This document shows, piece by piece, positions 25,180-35,120 of a stretch of 64,000 bases of DNA. The notes beneath the pieces were generated by a model. The model was not told the DNA's origin. It saw only the letters and a program-made list of their open reading frames with translations, and did no database searches. The DNA is from Hesseltinella vesiculosa (taxonomy: Eukaryota > Mucoromycota > Mucoromycetes > Mucorales > Cunninghamellaceae): the NCBI GenBank assembly GCA_002104935.1, contig MCGT01000002.1, positions 868,001 to 932,000 of the forward strand, in the 5' to 3' direction. How positions within the stretch are numbered: position 1 is the first letter of the stretch; the number at the start of each line of letters is the position of its first letter. Made by a program: the position numbers and the translations under genes.

Positions 25180-26028
25180 CTACAGCTTCCGAGTGAATGT
25201 TTGGACAAGGTCGTAAAATTCAGAGGTCTTGATCATTTCGTAGTGGCCGCCGCGACAGGTGGTGGTGTCCATGGCAACGCTTGTCACACCCACGGCTTGA
25301 AGTCGCTCAAGCATGGATTGTGTCTGTGCTACGTCAATCAATTGATCCTCCAAGCTTTGCACAAGTAACACAGGAACCTGTCGAGTGGAAGGAGCGAGCT
25401 GAGCAGGCACATGCGAGGGCGAGGCATTGGCGTAGGTCGAGGCATCGTCGCCAAAGGCTTGGCTGATGAAATCCAGGTAGTCGGGGAACGTGCGCAGAAG
25501 CAGAGGCAGGTCGTAGATCCCATCCGCACCAACGATCCCAGCCACAAACGGGATCTCGTACTGTTGTTCCAGCAACAGCATCGTAGCAATGTGAGCCCCA
25601 GCTGAGTGACCCACCAGCACCATTTTGTTCTTGTCAAACGTTGCAGCTGGAGCTTGGTTGTGCAAATATTTCAATGCATCATAGGTGTCTTGGATGTGGT
25701 CAGGGTGTTGGACCAATGGATGGCTGTCAGACCCAGGGTCACGCAAACTCAGGCTGTTGAAAAAGAAGGTTATGAAATATGTGGTTCTTTTTTTTTTAAA
25801 GTTGACTTGCCGATAGTTTGGTACTGCCACTGTATAACCCCGTGTCCAAAGTTCCAAAGCCAGATCGCTATGATCCTTTTTGTCTTCCGTTCGCCAAGCG
25901 CCTCCATGGATAAAAACAATCAATGGCGTCTCGTCAGTGGAATGATCATGTATATAAATGTCAATATCGCCCTCGTTGCCATACGCTGACTGATATGTTA
26001 CTGTGGTCATGTTGGGAAGAGGCGTCAT
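25180..26028 (-). CDS. BNA7: Kynurenine formamidase (alpha/beta hydrolase, Bna7-type)
   Basis: Two exons on the minus strand (26028-25811, 25753-25180) give 263 residues. The enzyme hydrolyses N-formylkynurenine to kynurenine in tryptophan breakdown and de novo NAD synthesis. It shows the oxyanion-hole motif IVFIHGGAWR, the nucleophile elbow VGHSAGAHIA, and a late histidine in CRGGHYEM, all typical of the family. The intron (25810-25754, 57 nt) appears to start with GC (GCAAGT) and end with AG. Because its length is a multiple of three and it has no stop, intron retention would insert about 19 residues before the catalytic domain. The neighbouring HMG-box gene is convergent and ends about 140 bases away. 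Confidence 0.88.
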   Translation of the reverse strand: MTPLPNMTTVTYQSAYGNEGDIDIYIHDHSTDETPLIVFIHGGAWRTEDKKDHSDLALELWTRGYTVAVPNYRQVNFKKKRTTYFITFFFNSLSLRDPGSDSHPLVQHPDHIQDTYDALKYLHNQAPAATFDKNKMVLVGHSAGAHIATMLLLEQQYEIPFVAGIVGADGIYDLPLLLRTFPDYLDFISQAFGDDASTYANASPSHVPAQLAPSTRQVPVLLVQSLEDQLIDVAQTQSMLERLQAVGVTSVAMDTTTCRGGHYEMIKTSEFYDLVQTFTRKL

Positions 26029-26350
26029 TGTCGAAAAAAGGTCGTTGAAGAAGAAGAAAAAAAAAACGAAAAGAATAAAAAAAGAGGAAAGTGATTGGGT
26101 TCAAAGCTTATTTTTTTTTTTTTTTTCCAGCGCGCACGCCCTGGCCTTTCATTGACCGAACTCCCTTTTTTCCTCTCCTTTCTCCTTCCCCAACCTTCTT
26201 TTTTCAAGAATTCACAAAGGAGCAGTAAGCATACTTTTGATTCCCTCTTTTATCCTTCCCATTAGATTTTTCTCTCGATTGTTCTCATTCTCCCATTGTT
26301 CTTTCTTTTTTTCTTTTTCTTTTCCAACCGCTTTTTTTTAAGTTTCGCTT

Positions 26351-28243
26351 ATGCAAGCATCACCTATAGCCGATCTCACAACGGAAACAAGATCAACGAC
26401 AGGGGACATTCCTCCACCGCTTGTAGGGGCATCCACCACCATTGTTGGTAACTGTCTCTATGTGTTTGGTGGCCGTCTGGTGGCCTCCCGACAAATGACA
26501 AACCACCTGTACATTCTGAATCTCACCACATTGGTTTGGGAACGGCACATTGCCCCACCCGATTCCGATCCTGCTCCTCTGCCTCGCTACTTTCACTCTG
26601 CCAACATTTACAAGAACAGTATTGTGATCTTTGGTGGCATGTCCAACGCCCGACGGAATTCCGCATCCGCCCAGGGCCTGTGCACGCTGGACGACCTCTG
26701 CATTTTCGACCTCGACACTCTCTGCTGGCGATACCCTGCCGTCGCCCCCAGCATTTATACCCCCCAGGCCCGTTATGCTCACATGGCCGTCTCCTCGCAC
26801 GACAAGCTGATTGTCATCGGGGGCCAAGACATGCTGAATCAGTATATCAACGAGATCAATGTCTTTGATCTGAAGCAAATGTGCTGGGTGCAAGGCGGCC
26901 CGGTGGATCAACAATATGGTGCCTACCGGTCTGTCGCCTTTTGCCCGCTCGCCTCCAGCCAGGGCCAGTCGCCCTTGTGGCCTGCTGGTGAAACCCAACC
27001 GTCCGATCTCCCCGTATGCATCTACTCTAATTACAATTTTGCCGACGTCACCCGTGACTTGCAGAGCTGCCGCCCCTTGCAGGACAGTGGGATCCAGTTC
27101 AGAAACCATTCCGACGCCATGAAAGGCTCCCAGCTGCCGCCTGGCCTGCGCTTCCCCTCTGGCCATCTGCTGGGCCACCATATGATCATGACCGGCACCC
27201 TGCTCACCCCCACCCACCGGGCCTTCCACCTCTGGGCCCTCAACCTCGCCAATCTCGTCTGGGTCCGCATCGACACCGGCAACGTGCTGGCCCAAGGCTC
27301 ATGGAACCGGGGCATCCTGGACCACGACCAGCAAAAATTCTATGTCATCGGCAACCGCCAGCGCGACCTCCTCGAGGACTACAACCATCGTCAGATCAAC
27401 TTTGACCACGTCGCCGTCGTCGACTTGGAATCCTTCGGCATCTACACCCACCCCGAGCAGACCTGTGCACCGATTGCCCAGGAACTCGGCCTGAGCATGC
27501 TGAATGAGCCGGGCATGGCCGACATGGAAATCGTCTCCAACGACCAAAAAGCCATCCCCATCAACTCCACCATCCTCGCCCAGCGCTGGCCCTTTTTTGA
27601 CCGTCTGATCGACCACCAGTCCATCCACAACAAACGTTTGCACTTCACCGAGTCTTATACCGTCACCCTGGCCTTTCTCCAGTTCCTGTACACGGACCAC
27701 CTGCTGACTGCCCAGCAACACCAGCCGTCCGTCTTGTCCCGCCTGCTCCTGCTCGCTCACATGTTTGACATTCCCCGTTTGATGCACCTCACCACCCACG
27801 CTCTCCACCAAGTCCTCACCATCACCACCTCGCACATGGTCTACGAAACCGCCGCTCTCACCGGCCGCACTGCTCTTCAGATCCGTGCCCTGCGTGTCAT
27901 GATCAACACCCGCAAGCTCTTACAACAACAACAGCAGCAACAACAGCAACAGCAACGCCAGGTCTCCACCAGCCCGTCCCATCCACCCATGATGAACGCC
28001 CACCCGCCCGCCACCATGGTCTACTCGCCTAGTTTCCAAAACGCCGTCATGGTCGACGATACCAACGGCTATCCTGACGCTGGCCGCCGCCCAAGTCTTC
28101 ATCATCCCCATGCCATCCATGGCCATTACGACGACCCCTCCTCGCCCTTCCCGTCGCCTCCTCCCGCCCAGTCACACCAGCCATCCATGGGCCCTCTCTC
28201 GCCGAACATTGACCGTACCCTTAGCCATAGCTTTAGATTCTAA
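26351..28243 (+). CDS. Kelch-repeat and BTB-like protein
   Basis: An intronless reading frame of 630 residues. The first 350 residues contain kelch repeats with the typical GG/aromatic pattern: GNCLYVFGGRLV, NSIVIFGGMSN, DKLIVIGGQDML, with YARY/PRYFHSA-type segments between. Residues about 385-495 look like a divergent BTB domain (DMEIVSNDQKAIPINSTILA ... FFDRLI ... AFLQFLYTDHLL ... LLLAHMFDIPRL). A polyglutamine run (11 Q) lies near residue 523 and a His/Pro/Ser-rich tail follows. Fungal kelch-BTB proteins may act as adaptors of cullin-3 ligases; that role is inferred. The absence of introns in a long gene contrasts with its neighbours. No frame problems seen. Confidence 0.85.
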   Translation: MQASPIADLTTETRSTTGDIPPPLVGASTTIVGNCLYVFGGRLVASRQMTNHLYILNLTTLVWERHIAPPDSDPAPLPRYFHSANIYKNSIVIFGGMSNARRNSASAQGLCTLDDLCIFDLDTLCWRYPAVAPSIYTPQARYAHMAVSSHDKLIVIGGQDMLNQYINEINVFDLKQMCWVQGGPVDQQYGAYRSVAFCPLASSQGQSPLWPAGETQPSDLPVCIYSNYNFADVTRDLQSCRPLQDSGIQFRNHSDAMKGSQLPPGLRFPSGHLLGHHMIMTGTLLTPTHRAFHLWALNLANLVWVRIDTGNVLAQGSWNRGILDHDQQKFYVIGNRQRDLLEDYNHRQINFDHVAVVDLESFGIYTHPEQTCAPIAQELGLSMLNEPGMADMEIVSNDQKAIPINSTILAQRWPFFDRLIDHQSIHNKRLHFTESYTVTLAFLQFLYTDHLLTAQQHQPSVLSRLLLLAHMFDIPRLMHLTTHALHQVLTITTSHMVYETAALTGRTALQIRALRVMINTRKLLQQQQQQQQQQQRQVSTSPSHPPMMNAHPPATMVYSPSFQNAVMVDDTNGYPDAGRRPSLHHPHAIHGHYDDPSSPFPSPPPAQSHQPSMGPLSPNIDRTLSHSFRF

Positions 28244-28424
28244 TCCAGTGCTCCCTCGCCTTTTTTTTTTTTTTTTTTAATGCCAAATGCCATTTTTTCC
28301 CAAATAAAAAGTTTTGTTGCTGTCCAAGATCAAAGCGGAGTGCTCATCGATTTGGAAAAATGGAACAGCCGCTCCTTTTTCTTTTTTCTCTCCACTGCTG
28401 CTCTTGCCAAGCTGTCTTACGTTC

Positions 28425-29602
28425 ATGTTGAAAGCATTTGCTTCTCCCAGTCTTCGTCCATTCACCTCAGGTAGCATGACTTGCCCCTTGTCAAACTCAT
28501 TGAATGCACCACTCACGGCTTTTTTTTTAATACGTCAGCCACGTCCGTTCGCTCAATGTCAAGCCTGATATCCAGTGACCAACTTGCATCCTTTTTGGAC
28601 AAGGCCAAGGTGCTGGATTCCTCCACCTCATCTGTGAACAGGGTAAAGGTCCTGGATTCATCTTGGCACATGCCCAATGCCAATCGCGATCCCTATCAGG
28701 AATTCTTGGCCAAACGCATCCCCGGCGCTCAGTTTTTCGGCATTGATACCATCAAGGACACAACTGTCGACCTGCCCCACATGCTACCCACCCCCACTGT
28801 CTTTGCTCAAGCCGTAGGCAAGTTATCGCCAAGAAAAAAAAATGGCAGGGATGATGTCCGACTGACTTGTATTTTTTACCCCTGCCCACAGGCGACCTTG
28901 GCATCACCAACGACGATCACGTTGTGGTTTACGACTCGGTTGGCACATTCTCGGCTGCGCGCGTCTACTGGACTTTCAAGGCGTTTGGCCACCAAGGACC
29001 CTTGTCGATTCTGAACGGTGGACTTCCAGCTTGGGAAAACGCTGGCCATCCTTTGGCCAGCGGTCCAGCGGAAGCCGTGTCCGCTCAATATGCCGAATCG
29101 CCACTGCAGACCGATCTTGTACGCGACTATGCCACCATGTTGCAGCATGCAACAGCCATTCAACAAGGCGTCGCCAACCAACCTCAGATCATCGATGCCC
29201 GTGCCCTTGGCCGTTTCACTGGTGAAGCTCCCGAGCCCCGCCCTGGTCTCTCCAGCGGCCACATGCCTGGGGCCATCTGTGTTCCTTTCCAAGAAGTTGC
29301 CACACCCGATGGCCAGTACAAGTCGGACGATGAGCTCAAGCAGCTCTTTGAATCCAAAGGGGTCGACCTCGACAAGCCCATCATCACCAGCTGTGGTAAG
29401 GTTTTTTTTTTTTTTGATTTATTTTTTTTTGACAAGGGATGGATCTCACCACGTTTTTATGAGTGCAGGTAGCGGTATCACGGCCTCGGTGTTGTATGTT
29501 GCCTTGGAACGGGCCGGTGCCAAGCAGGTGGCTGTCTATGACGGCAGCTGGACCGAGTATGCCGACAAAAAGGACAGCATTATCATCAAAGACGTGAAAT
29601 AA
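28425..29602 (+). CDS. TUM1: Mitochondrial 3-mercaptopyruvate/thiosulfate sulfurtransferase
   Basis: Four exons (28425-28470, 28539-28817, 28892-29395, 29469-29602) give 320 residues. The protein has two rhodanese domains. The inactive N-terminal one contains VLDSSWHMPNANRDPYQEFL and KRIPGAQFFGID; the active C-terminal one has the catalytic loop CGSGITAS, of mercaptopyruvate-sulfurtransferase type rather than the CRKG of thiosulfate rhodanese. Such enzymes deliver sulfur for tRNA thiolation and sulfide metabolism. A short first exon starting MLKAFASPSLRPFTS, with Arg, Ser and no acidic residues, looks like a mitochondrial presequence. An internal ATG at 28556 would give a cytosolic form. Intron 2 starts with GC (GCAAGT at 28818). 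Confidence 0.9.
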
Positions 29603-29695
29603 AAAAAATAGGAAAAGCGAGATTTTTCCAAGAAACAGACTCTTGTCACTTATTTACTTGACATATGAAATTGATTTGCTTCGTTTTTTACTCTG
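29603..29695. other. 3' flank of the sulfurtransferase gene
   Basis: AT-rich 3' flank between the stop codon and the left inverted repeat. Confidence 0.4.
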
Positions 29696-29840
29696 GTGTG
29701 TGTATGTAGCAAACTATGCTTAACAGCACTGTTAGTGCTTTTCTTATCCTACCAAGTGATTTTCATACCTGGATTCGAGGAGCAGCGATCGTTGAGCTCG
29801 GTGTTTTTACCGCGTTATCATTAAATAACAGAGAGAGAGA
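29696..29840 (+). repeat. Left arm of a long inverted repeat
   Basis: About 140 bases match the reverse complement of 36875-37020 at roughly 90% identity by eye. The match runs from TGTGTATGTAGCAAACTATG through CTGGATTCGAGGAGCAGCGA to CGCGTTATCA and fades in a GA-rich stretch. A near-palindrome, TTAACAGCACTGTTAG, lies inside. No clear target-site duplication is seen outside the two arms. Confidence 0.8.
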
Positions 29841-30019
29841 GAAAAAGAAACCAACGCTGGGTTTTTTTTGAAAGTTTTCATTCGCTGAGTCTGCTTGCCT
29901 GCTGAGGCGCAATGTCCTATTGCTCTTGGAGCTGAACGTTTTTGACATACCGTTGCCTAAGAGCCGGGAATCACAGTAAAAGAGGGGAGTCAGAAGCTTT
30001 GCCAAAGCAGCAAAAATAA

Positions 30020-30105
30020 AAAGGGTATGATGTTTTCGGGTATGATGTTTTCGGGTATGATGTTTTTTTTGGGTATGATATATTTTTGGGTATGATAAAA
30101 ATACA
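30020..30105 (+). repeat. Short tandem GGGTATGAT repeats
   Basis: Five close copies of GGGTATGAT separated by T-rich spacers (TGTTTTC twice, then longer T-runs). No gene is seen in the surrounding 29841-30526. Confidence 0.7.
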
Positions 30106-30449
30106 GTTGCATGCCCATGAGCAAAACATGAGCAAAAATGCTTCAGACAGTGGCTTCATGTCAGAGTCGTTTTTTTCACTTTTTCTAGCTCATGTTCACA
30201 TTTTTCCAAATGAAAAAATGGCCAAAATCTTCCTCCGCAGTGCCTTTGATTCTTGGTTATGACAAGGCAATTGACAATCAACCTTCTGACTCTTCCCTGT
30301 GAATTTATCAATTTTATTCAAGGCCATTTGCCATCTTTTTTGGACTGATTTTTTATCAGATCACGAAAGGGTCGATTTTTTTTTGACAGTCACCGCCTCT
30401 CTCGTTTCGCAAAAAAAAAGATCGCTCAGTCAACTTTTGATCTTGTAAA

Positions 30450-31810
30450 TTCACCCCGAATTTTCCTTGCTTTTACAAAATGGTGAGGGAAGAGCGGCTA
30501 GGCTGGCAAACATGTACTTAAAATGATTGCGCACACACTTGATTTTGCTTGCTCACGCGGGTCAACAGTCAAAAATAGTTGCAGAAGACTTCTTCAGTCT
30601 GGACTTGGAGACTGATGACTCGCGATCGAAAGAGATGGCACGTATTGTCCAATACACTCTCTTCGATTTCCACAAGCAGTGCCTCCAACCTCCGTTCACG
30701 AGTGCACTCAACCAACGGAATATGAATGTGCAGTTATCCTGGCAATGGTAGCCTTGCTATCTTATCTGTACGACTGTGACATGAAGCCACTGTCGGAGGC
30801 ACACCTGGCTTCCAGCTACGTCCACCCCTTCATGCACGGCCTTTTATCAACAAAGAAGCCGTCAAAAGTTGCTCATTGCTCGGACATAATCCCAGATGAG
30901 TTTGACGATGTCATCGATCGACCAGATTATAAAATTGACGTGTACGCATCTTCTGGCTACCGATTCTCGTACACCAACGCGTATGGAGAGGTGAAAAAGA
31001 CCAGCAAAGCTTCAGTCACTCTGCTCGCAAAAGATTTTTATCGTCTGTGCATTTTCAGCAAAGAAGCAATTGATCGATACAATTTGAGAAACGTCCTGTC
31101 CTTCCAAGTGATAGGCAGCTCCGTCACGTTTTTCACAATGCAATTGGAATATCCATCCTTGTACTGTCGGCTTTTTTACTCCCCAACGTCCACGCTCCCA
31201 CGGCTACCACCACGCTTATGGAAAATACCGCCAACCCCGTCGCCCTGGTTCATCGGTGGACAAGATCACGGACGACCTGCCCAAAAGGTATGTTGGGCCG
31301 GTGGACAGTCGAGGTGTCCCTGTGGTCATAGTCAGCACGAAAAGGAAAAAGGTGCGCCACAACCCTTTTTCCTTAAAGAACAAGCCTTCCAACTCCGACC
31401 ACTGACACCATTTTTGGACCTCTGTCCGCCCAACCTTTTTCTTTTTCTTTTCCTTCTTTTACCTCTTTGTGGTGGTCCACCGAACCACCAATATAAATAT
31501 CCCATATCTTTTATTAAAATAAAGAAGTAACTTAGACTTATCTTTTTGGCTCTGCCAAGAAAGTGACAGTACACTGTTACAGAATTGATTCGACTGCACA
31601 TTCCAACGAAGAAATGTGATCTCTTGGATATGATGGGGCATATGGACAACTTGCTTTTTGTCGCGTCATTGTACCGAGACCATTGCGTGGTCAGCGACAG
31701 TGATCTGGCACCTTGGCGATGTGATACACTCTCGAGCGCATACTTGGATGTGGCCAAAAACAAATTGGCACCAAGGAAGCGAACCTGTAACTTGACTCTT
31801 GACTCTTGAA
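30450..31810 (+). pseudogene. Decayed chimeric gene: unrecognised family piece plus RPD...GEVK protein
   Basis: From 30590 to 30700 the translation FSLDLETDDSRSKEMARIVQ and YTLFDFHKQCLQPPF is nearly identical to part of the intact gene at 35121. From about 30700 a different protein follows: ECAVILAMVALLSYLYDCDM, then DRPDYKIDVYASSGYRFSYT and NAYGEVKK, then DFYRLCIFSKEAIDRYNL and FQVIGSSVTFFTMQLEY. The RPD ... GEVK spacing resembles the PD-(D/E)xK nuclease core; this is inference only. The reading breaks near 31170. A fragment that could be its C-terminus (ELIRLHIPTKKCDLLDMMGH) lies at 31570-31690 after about 380 bases of unrelated sequence. The gene looks chimeric and broken. Confidence 0.45.
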
Positions 31811-32102
31811 TTTTAGCCATATATCAGCCCAATCAATCTTTTCTTCCTACTTACCTTATCTACCATATCCATTATACAGCGTTTATTTGCTGCTATTGAT
31901 ATGAATGCACAATAGTCTTATAAAAAAACGGCTTGCTGCGGGCTTATATAGCTCATACTTCTTTTTCATTTTTTTGCTCCATTTTTTTGTCCATGCTTTT
32001 TTCTCATGCTTTTTAGCCCCTGCTCATGCCTTTGCTCATGTTTTTAGGTGTGGGGGTTTTTTTTTTGAATTTTATTTTTATTCTTACGAGTCCAAGAAGA
32101 TC
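31811..32102. other. AT-rich spacer
   Basis: No gene seen. This stretch is present in the left copy of the duplicated block and largely absent from the right copy (after 37880). Confidence 0.4.
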
Positions 32103-33815
32103 CTACTGAGCTTTTTGTGATGGTCTTTTTTTCTTGGTGAGGAAGGCTCGGCCGGAGAGTGTAAAGGGGGCGATTGGTCTGTGCTGGTCATCGTCGTCGG
32201 TGTCCGCCGCGACATTTTGTTGGACGTCACGGTTTGCTGTTGCTACTTCCGAGGTGATCGTCCGAGGGAGCAGATGGGCCGGGGTATCCAATTGCTCTAG
32301 GCGAATGTCGCCAGGCAAAGGGCTGTTTGCGCCTTGTTCTTCGCCGTCGTCGTCGGCCAACGTGTCATCGTCAAGGTCGCCCCACCGCTTCCGATCCACA
32401 TTTTCTATGGCTGGTTGCGTGCGTGCTTCTGGCTGTTTGAATCCGTACAAAGGACGGCCCAGCTAGCGCAAATGGGAAACAGTCGGGCTGAGTTTGAGAG
32501 ATCTGGGCCTTCTTTTCATTTTACCTCATCCTCTGGTATCTTGCCCCAACCATCACGGCCAAAGCCAGGAGCAGCACCTTCCGGGATGGCTGCGTTCAAG
32601 CCCGGTATCGCCAACCAAGGGTAATGAGGAGGTGGGCCATGATGCTGCATTTGATGAAGCCAAGGCGGAGGAGTGAGGTCGCTGGAGATGCCTAGCGCTG
32701 CCTTCAATGGTTTTGACAGCTGACCTGGCCGGAACTGTTTCATAGAATCCACAAAGGCTTTCCGTTCGTAGTACCTAACGAGAAGAAAACAAGTGAGGTG
32801 AGGGTCGTATGGATAGCAAAACGCTTACAGTTCGCCATGAACGGTCAGTTTTGGGGAGGTTTGATGCTTGAAAAAGGCATTGTAGAGATCTTCATAATCC
32901 AGGACGGATTTGCTGAGTTTGCCTCGGCGACGGGCCCTCGTTTTTGCCTTTTGTCGTCTGGCCTTGTCCAGGGCTTTTTCTTGATCGCGCATCTCCACCA
33001 CACCGGTGCTCTGATGAAGTCTAGTAAAGAGAGGCAGGGTCAGACGAAACGGAGGATAGGAAAGAGCATGTTATACCAGGCAATGTATACTCCGGTTTGT
33101 CGTGATCTTGGAATGAGTAGAGATAATTTCGGCGAGATCGCCAATGGCCAGGCACAGGCACTGTGTTGCGACAGGCTTTTAAATCGGCAAGGAGCAGCGG
33201 CTCGGGTAAGGTTGGATCCCATGGCTAGAGCACCAATGGAAACAAAGGTCAAGGAGGGACCACAAGGGCAAGTGTTTTCTCTTTTTACCTCGATGACTTC
33301 TGGGTTCAATGAAAGCTGTTTCAGCTCGTCCAAGGTATAGCGTCCAGCGCGTTTGCGCTTCCTTTTTGACAAGGGCCGTGTTTCTGTCGAAGGAGCATTG
33401 GACGCGTCGGTGGCTTTGTCGGGTGCTGGCTGTTGCTGGTTCTGGGTATCTTTGTCCTGGTGTGGCGCTGACAAGGGGACATGGCATGACTCAAACACAT
33501 GCATAAACTGATTCGCAAGATCGGGATCAAAAGTGGCCAGAGAAGTGGCATCCACCGGTTCAATGACATAATCAAAGTCGATAGCCTGTTTTACTTTTTT
33601 CTTTGGTGGATCCTGTTGTCGAGCAGTCTAAATGAAAAACGTCAAAGGTGAGTCTAGGCTTTCCAGGAGCAACGGACAAGAGAGTATCCTTGCCTTGTTT
33701 TCCAACTTGAGACGCTTTTGCCGTTTCTTCTTTTTTTCACGCCTTTTTAGCTTAAATGCTTGCCGTTGTTGTTCGGTAAGGGGAGGGTGTGAGGGAGATG
33801 CATTGCTTTCTTGTT
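32103..33815 (-). pseudogene. Second, damaged copy of the CUS1/SF3B2-like gene
   Basis: This is a near-identical copy of the gene at 37961-39692, including introns and their borders (also the GC donor of the first intron). Two defects are visible. In the exon corresponding to 38890-38698, one base is missing near 33012 (CTCTGATG here, CTCTTGATG in the intact copy), which shifts the frame before most of the conserved DUF382 region. The position of the intact copy's start codon reads AGC AAA instead of ATG, with no other in-frame ATG close by. The C-terminus also differs (ends PSQKAQ). It is probably a non-functional duplicate. Confidence 0.8.
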
Positions 33816-33965
33816 TGCTGCTGCCATGAGAGGTCACAGAAGCAAAATGTGGGGGGAAAAGGAAAGAGGCCGATTCTTTTTTAAACTTTTCAGCGCGTGC
33901 GATAGGATTCACTTCGTTTTTTTACTGTTACGTTTTTTTATTAACTTTTTTTTTGATTGTCATAG

Positions 33966-34040
33966 CGATGAGTGAGAGTGAAAGCAGTCAAGAACAGCCG
34001 GCCATGAAGCCCCAAGCCCAAACCGAACAGGCCAATTAAA
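33966..34040 (+). pseudogene. Duplicated first codons of the ELMO gene
   Basis: Reads MSESESSQEQPAMKPQAQTE and then stops within a few codons. It matches the first exon of the ELMO gene at 39863 but lacks an internal segment. It marks the right end of the duplicated block. Confidence 0.75.
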
Positions 34041-34050
34041 AAATGCGAGC

Positions 34051-34189
34051 GGTGACTGGTTTTTGATTACCTTTGATTACCCAAAAATGCGGGTGGTGAC
34101 TGGGTTTTGATTACCCGTTTTTTGGGTAATCAAAACCCAGTCACCGCCCGCATTTTTGGGTAATCAAAGGTAATCAAAAACCAGTCACC
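34051..34189. repeat. Near-perfect palindrome, 66-bp arms
   Basis: Left arm 34051-34116 and right arm 34124-34189 are reverse complements with one mismatch, around a 7-base T-rich spacer. Each arm itself contains two diverged direct copies of a unit with GGTGACTGG, TTTTGATTACC and AAAAATGCG. It starts about 12 bases after the end of the captured ELMO fragment. Confidence 0.9.
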
Positions 34190-34600
34190 GACTTTCTTTT
34201 TACAAAATGGTGATTTTGCTTGCGGGTCAATTGTCAAAAATATTTGCATCCAGGCTTGTGACATTTGATAACAGCTACAAAATCATAGAATACATTTTAT
34301 TGGGCGATTCCAAGCCATGTGCAATGTTCATATCCGATAAATTGCCTTCGACTCACGCAAACCTGGTCTCTAGTGCAAGCAATTTTTTTGCAGCCGCTTG
34401 ATTTGTGTGGGGATGGGCGCCTCGCTCAGGCCCTATCACAACTACGGATCACCTGCTTGTTGTGATTCAATTGTTCTGTACTGAAATCGTCGGTTTTGGC
34501 CAGGCCTTGCGCACGTTTCACAGCCTGTGATTCAGTGACACACGTGTGATTTATTCATGATTTGAGGTGTCGATACTGAAATGTCTCCCCTTGCAAAGAG
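34190..34600. other. Spacer with short open frame, no recognised gene
   Basis: A 64-codon plus-strand frame (34207-34401) starts in a stretch resembling 30478-30570 (AAAATGGTGA ... GGGTCAA.TGTCAAAAATA). No protein family recognised. Confidence 0.35.
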
Positions 34601-34960
34601 AACCTCAGGAACTAGCGAGACGAAGGATGAACAGACACGTGGTGAAAGGCGTCTTTCAGGTCGATGGAAGTCATGTTATCGCCCGGCTGGAGTAGGTAAC
34701 AAAGTGTGACCAAAAGTTTCCATCCCAAAAGGTCGGTGTGGGAGGCACGAGTTCAGGGTTTTTAGGTTGAGGACGGGGCGGAACGAGCCATCCTTTTGGG
34801 GAGCCACGAAAAGGCGAGAATGTAAACCGACTCGTTCGATTGCTCGGTCCAGAAGTAGGGACTCGATTTCCGAGTGGATCGCCTGCTGGGTCGGTGGTGG
34901 CAGGCGGTCAAGACTAGCCTTTGCTGTAAAATCGGGTACCAAGGGCACACAATCGCCAAT
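34601..34960 (-). mobile_element. DIRS-like reverse transcriptase fragment
   Basis: The minus strand reads LLLDRAIERVGLHSRLFVAP then QKDGSFRPVLNLKTLN, and after a one-frame shift near 34680, GDNMTSIDLKDAFHHVSVHP. These match the N-terminal reverse transcriptase motifs (S.LFV.PKKDG..RPVLNLK.LN and IDLKDAYHH) of DIRS/Ty3-type retroelements. It is truncated on both sides and frameshifted. Confidence 0.7.
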
Positions 34961-35120
34961 TTGAAAATGCCATTATCTTTTTATCTTGTGCCTAGCATGG
35001 CGTGTTCAAAATAGCTGTCTGTATAATTATACTGAGAAAAGGTGTTCAAATATAAGGAGACAAACCCATTAGAAAAGATCACTTGGGGCAAAAAAATAAA
35101 AAATAAAAAAATCGGCCACC

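Noticed and set aside
26393..27295. 300-codon open frame antisense to the kelch-BTB gene
   Set aside because: Shadow of a long intronless gene; low-complexity Gly/Glu/Val translation.
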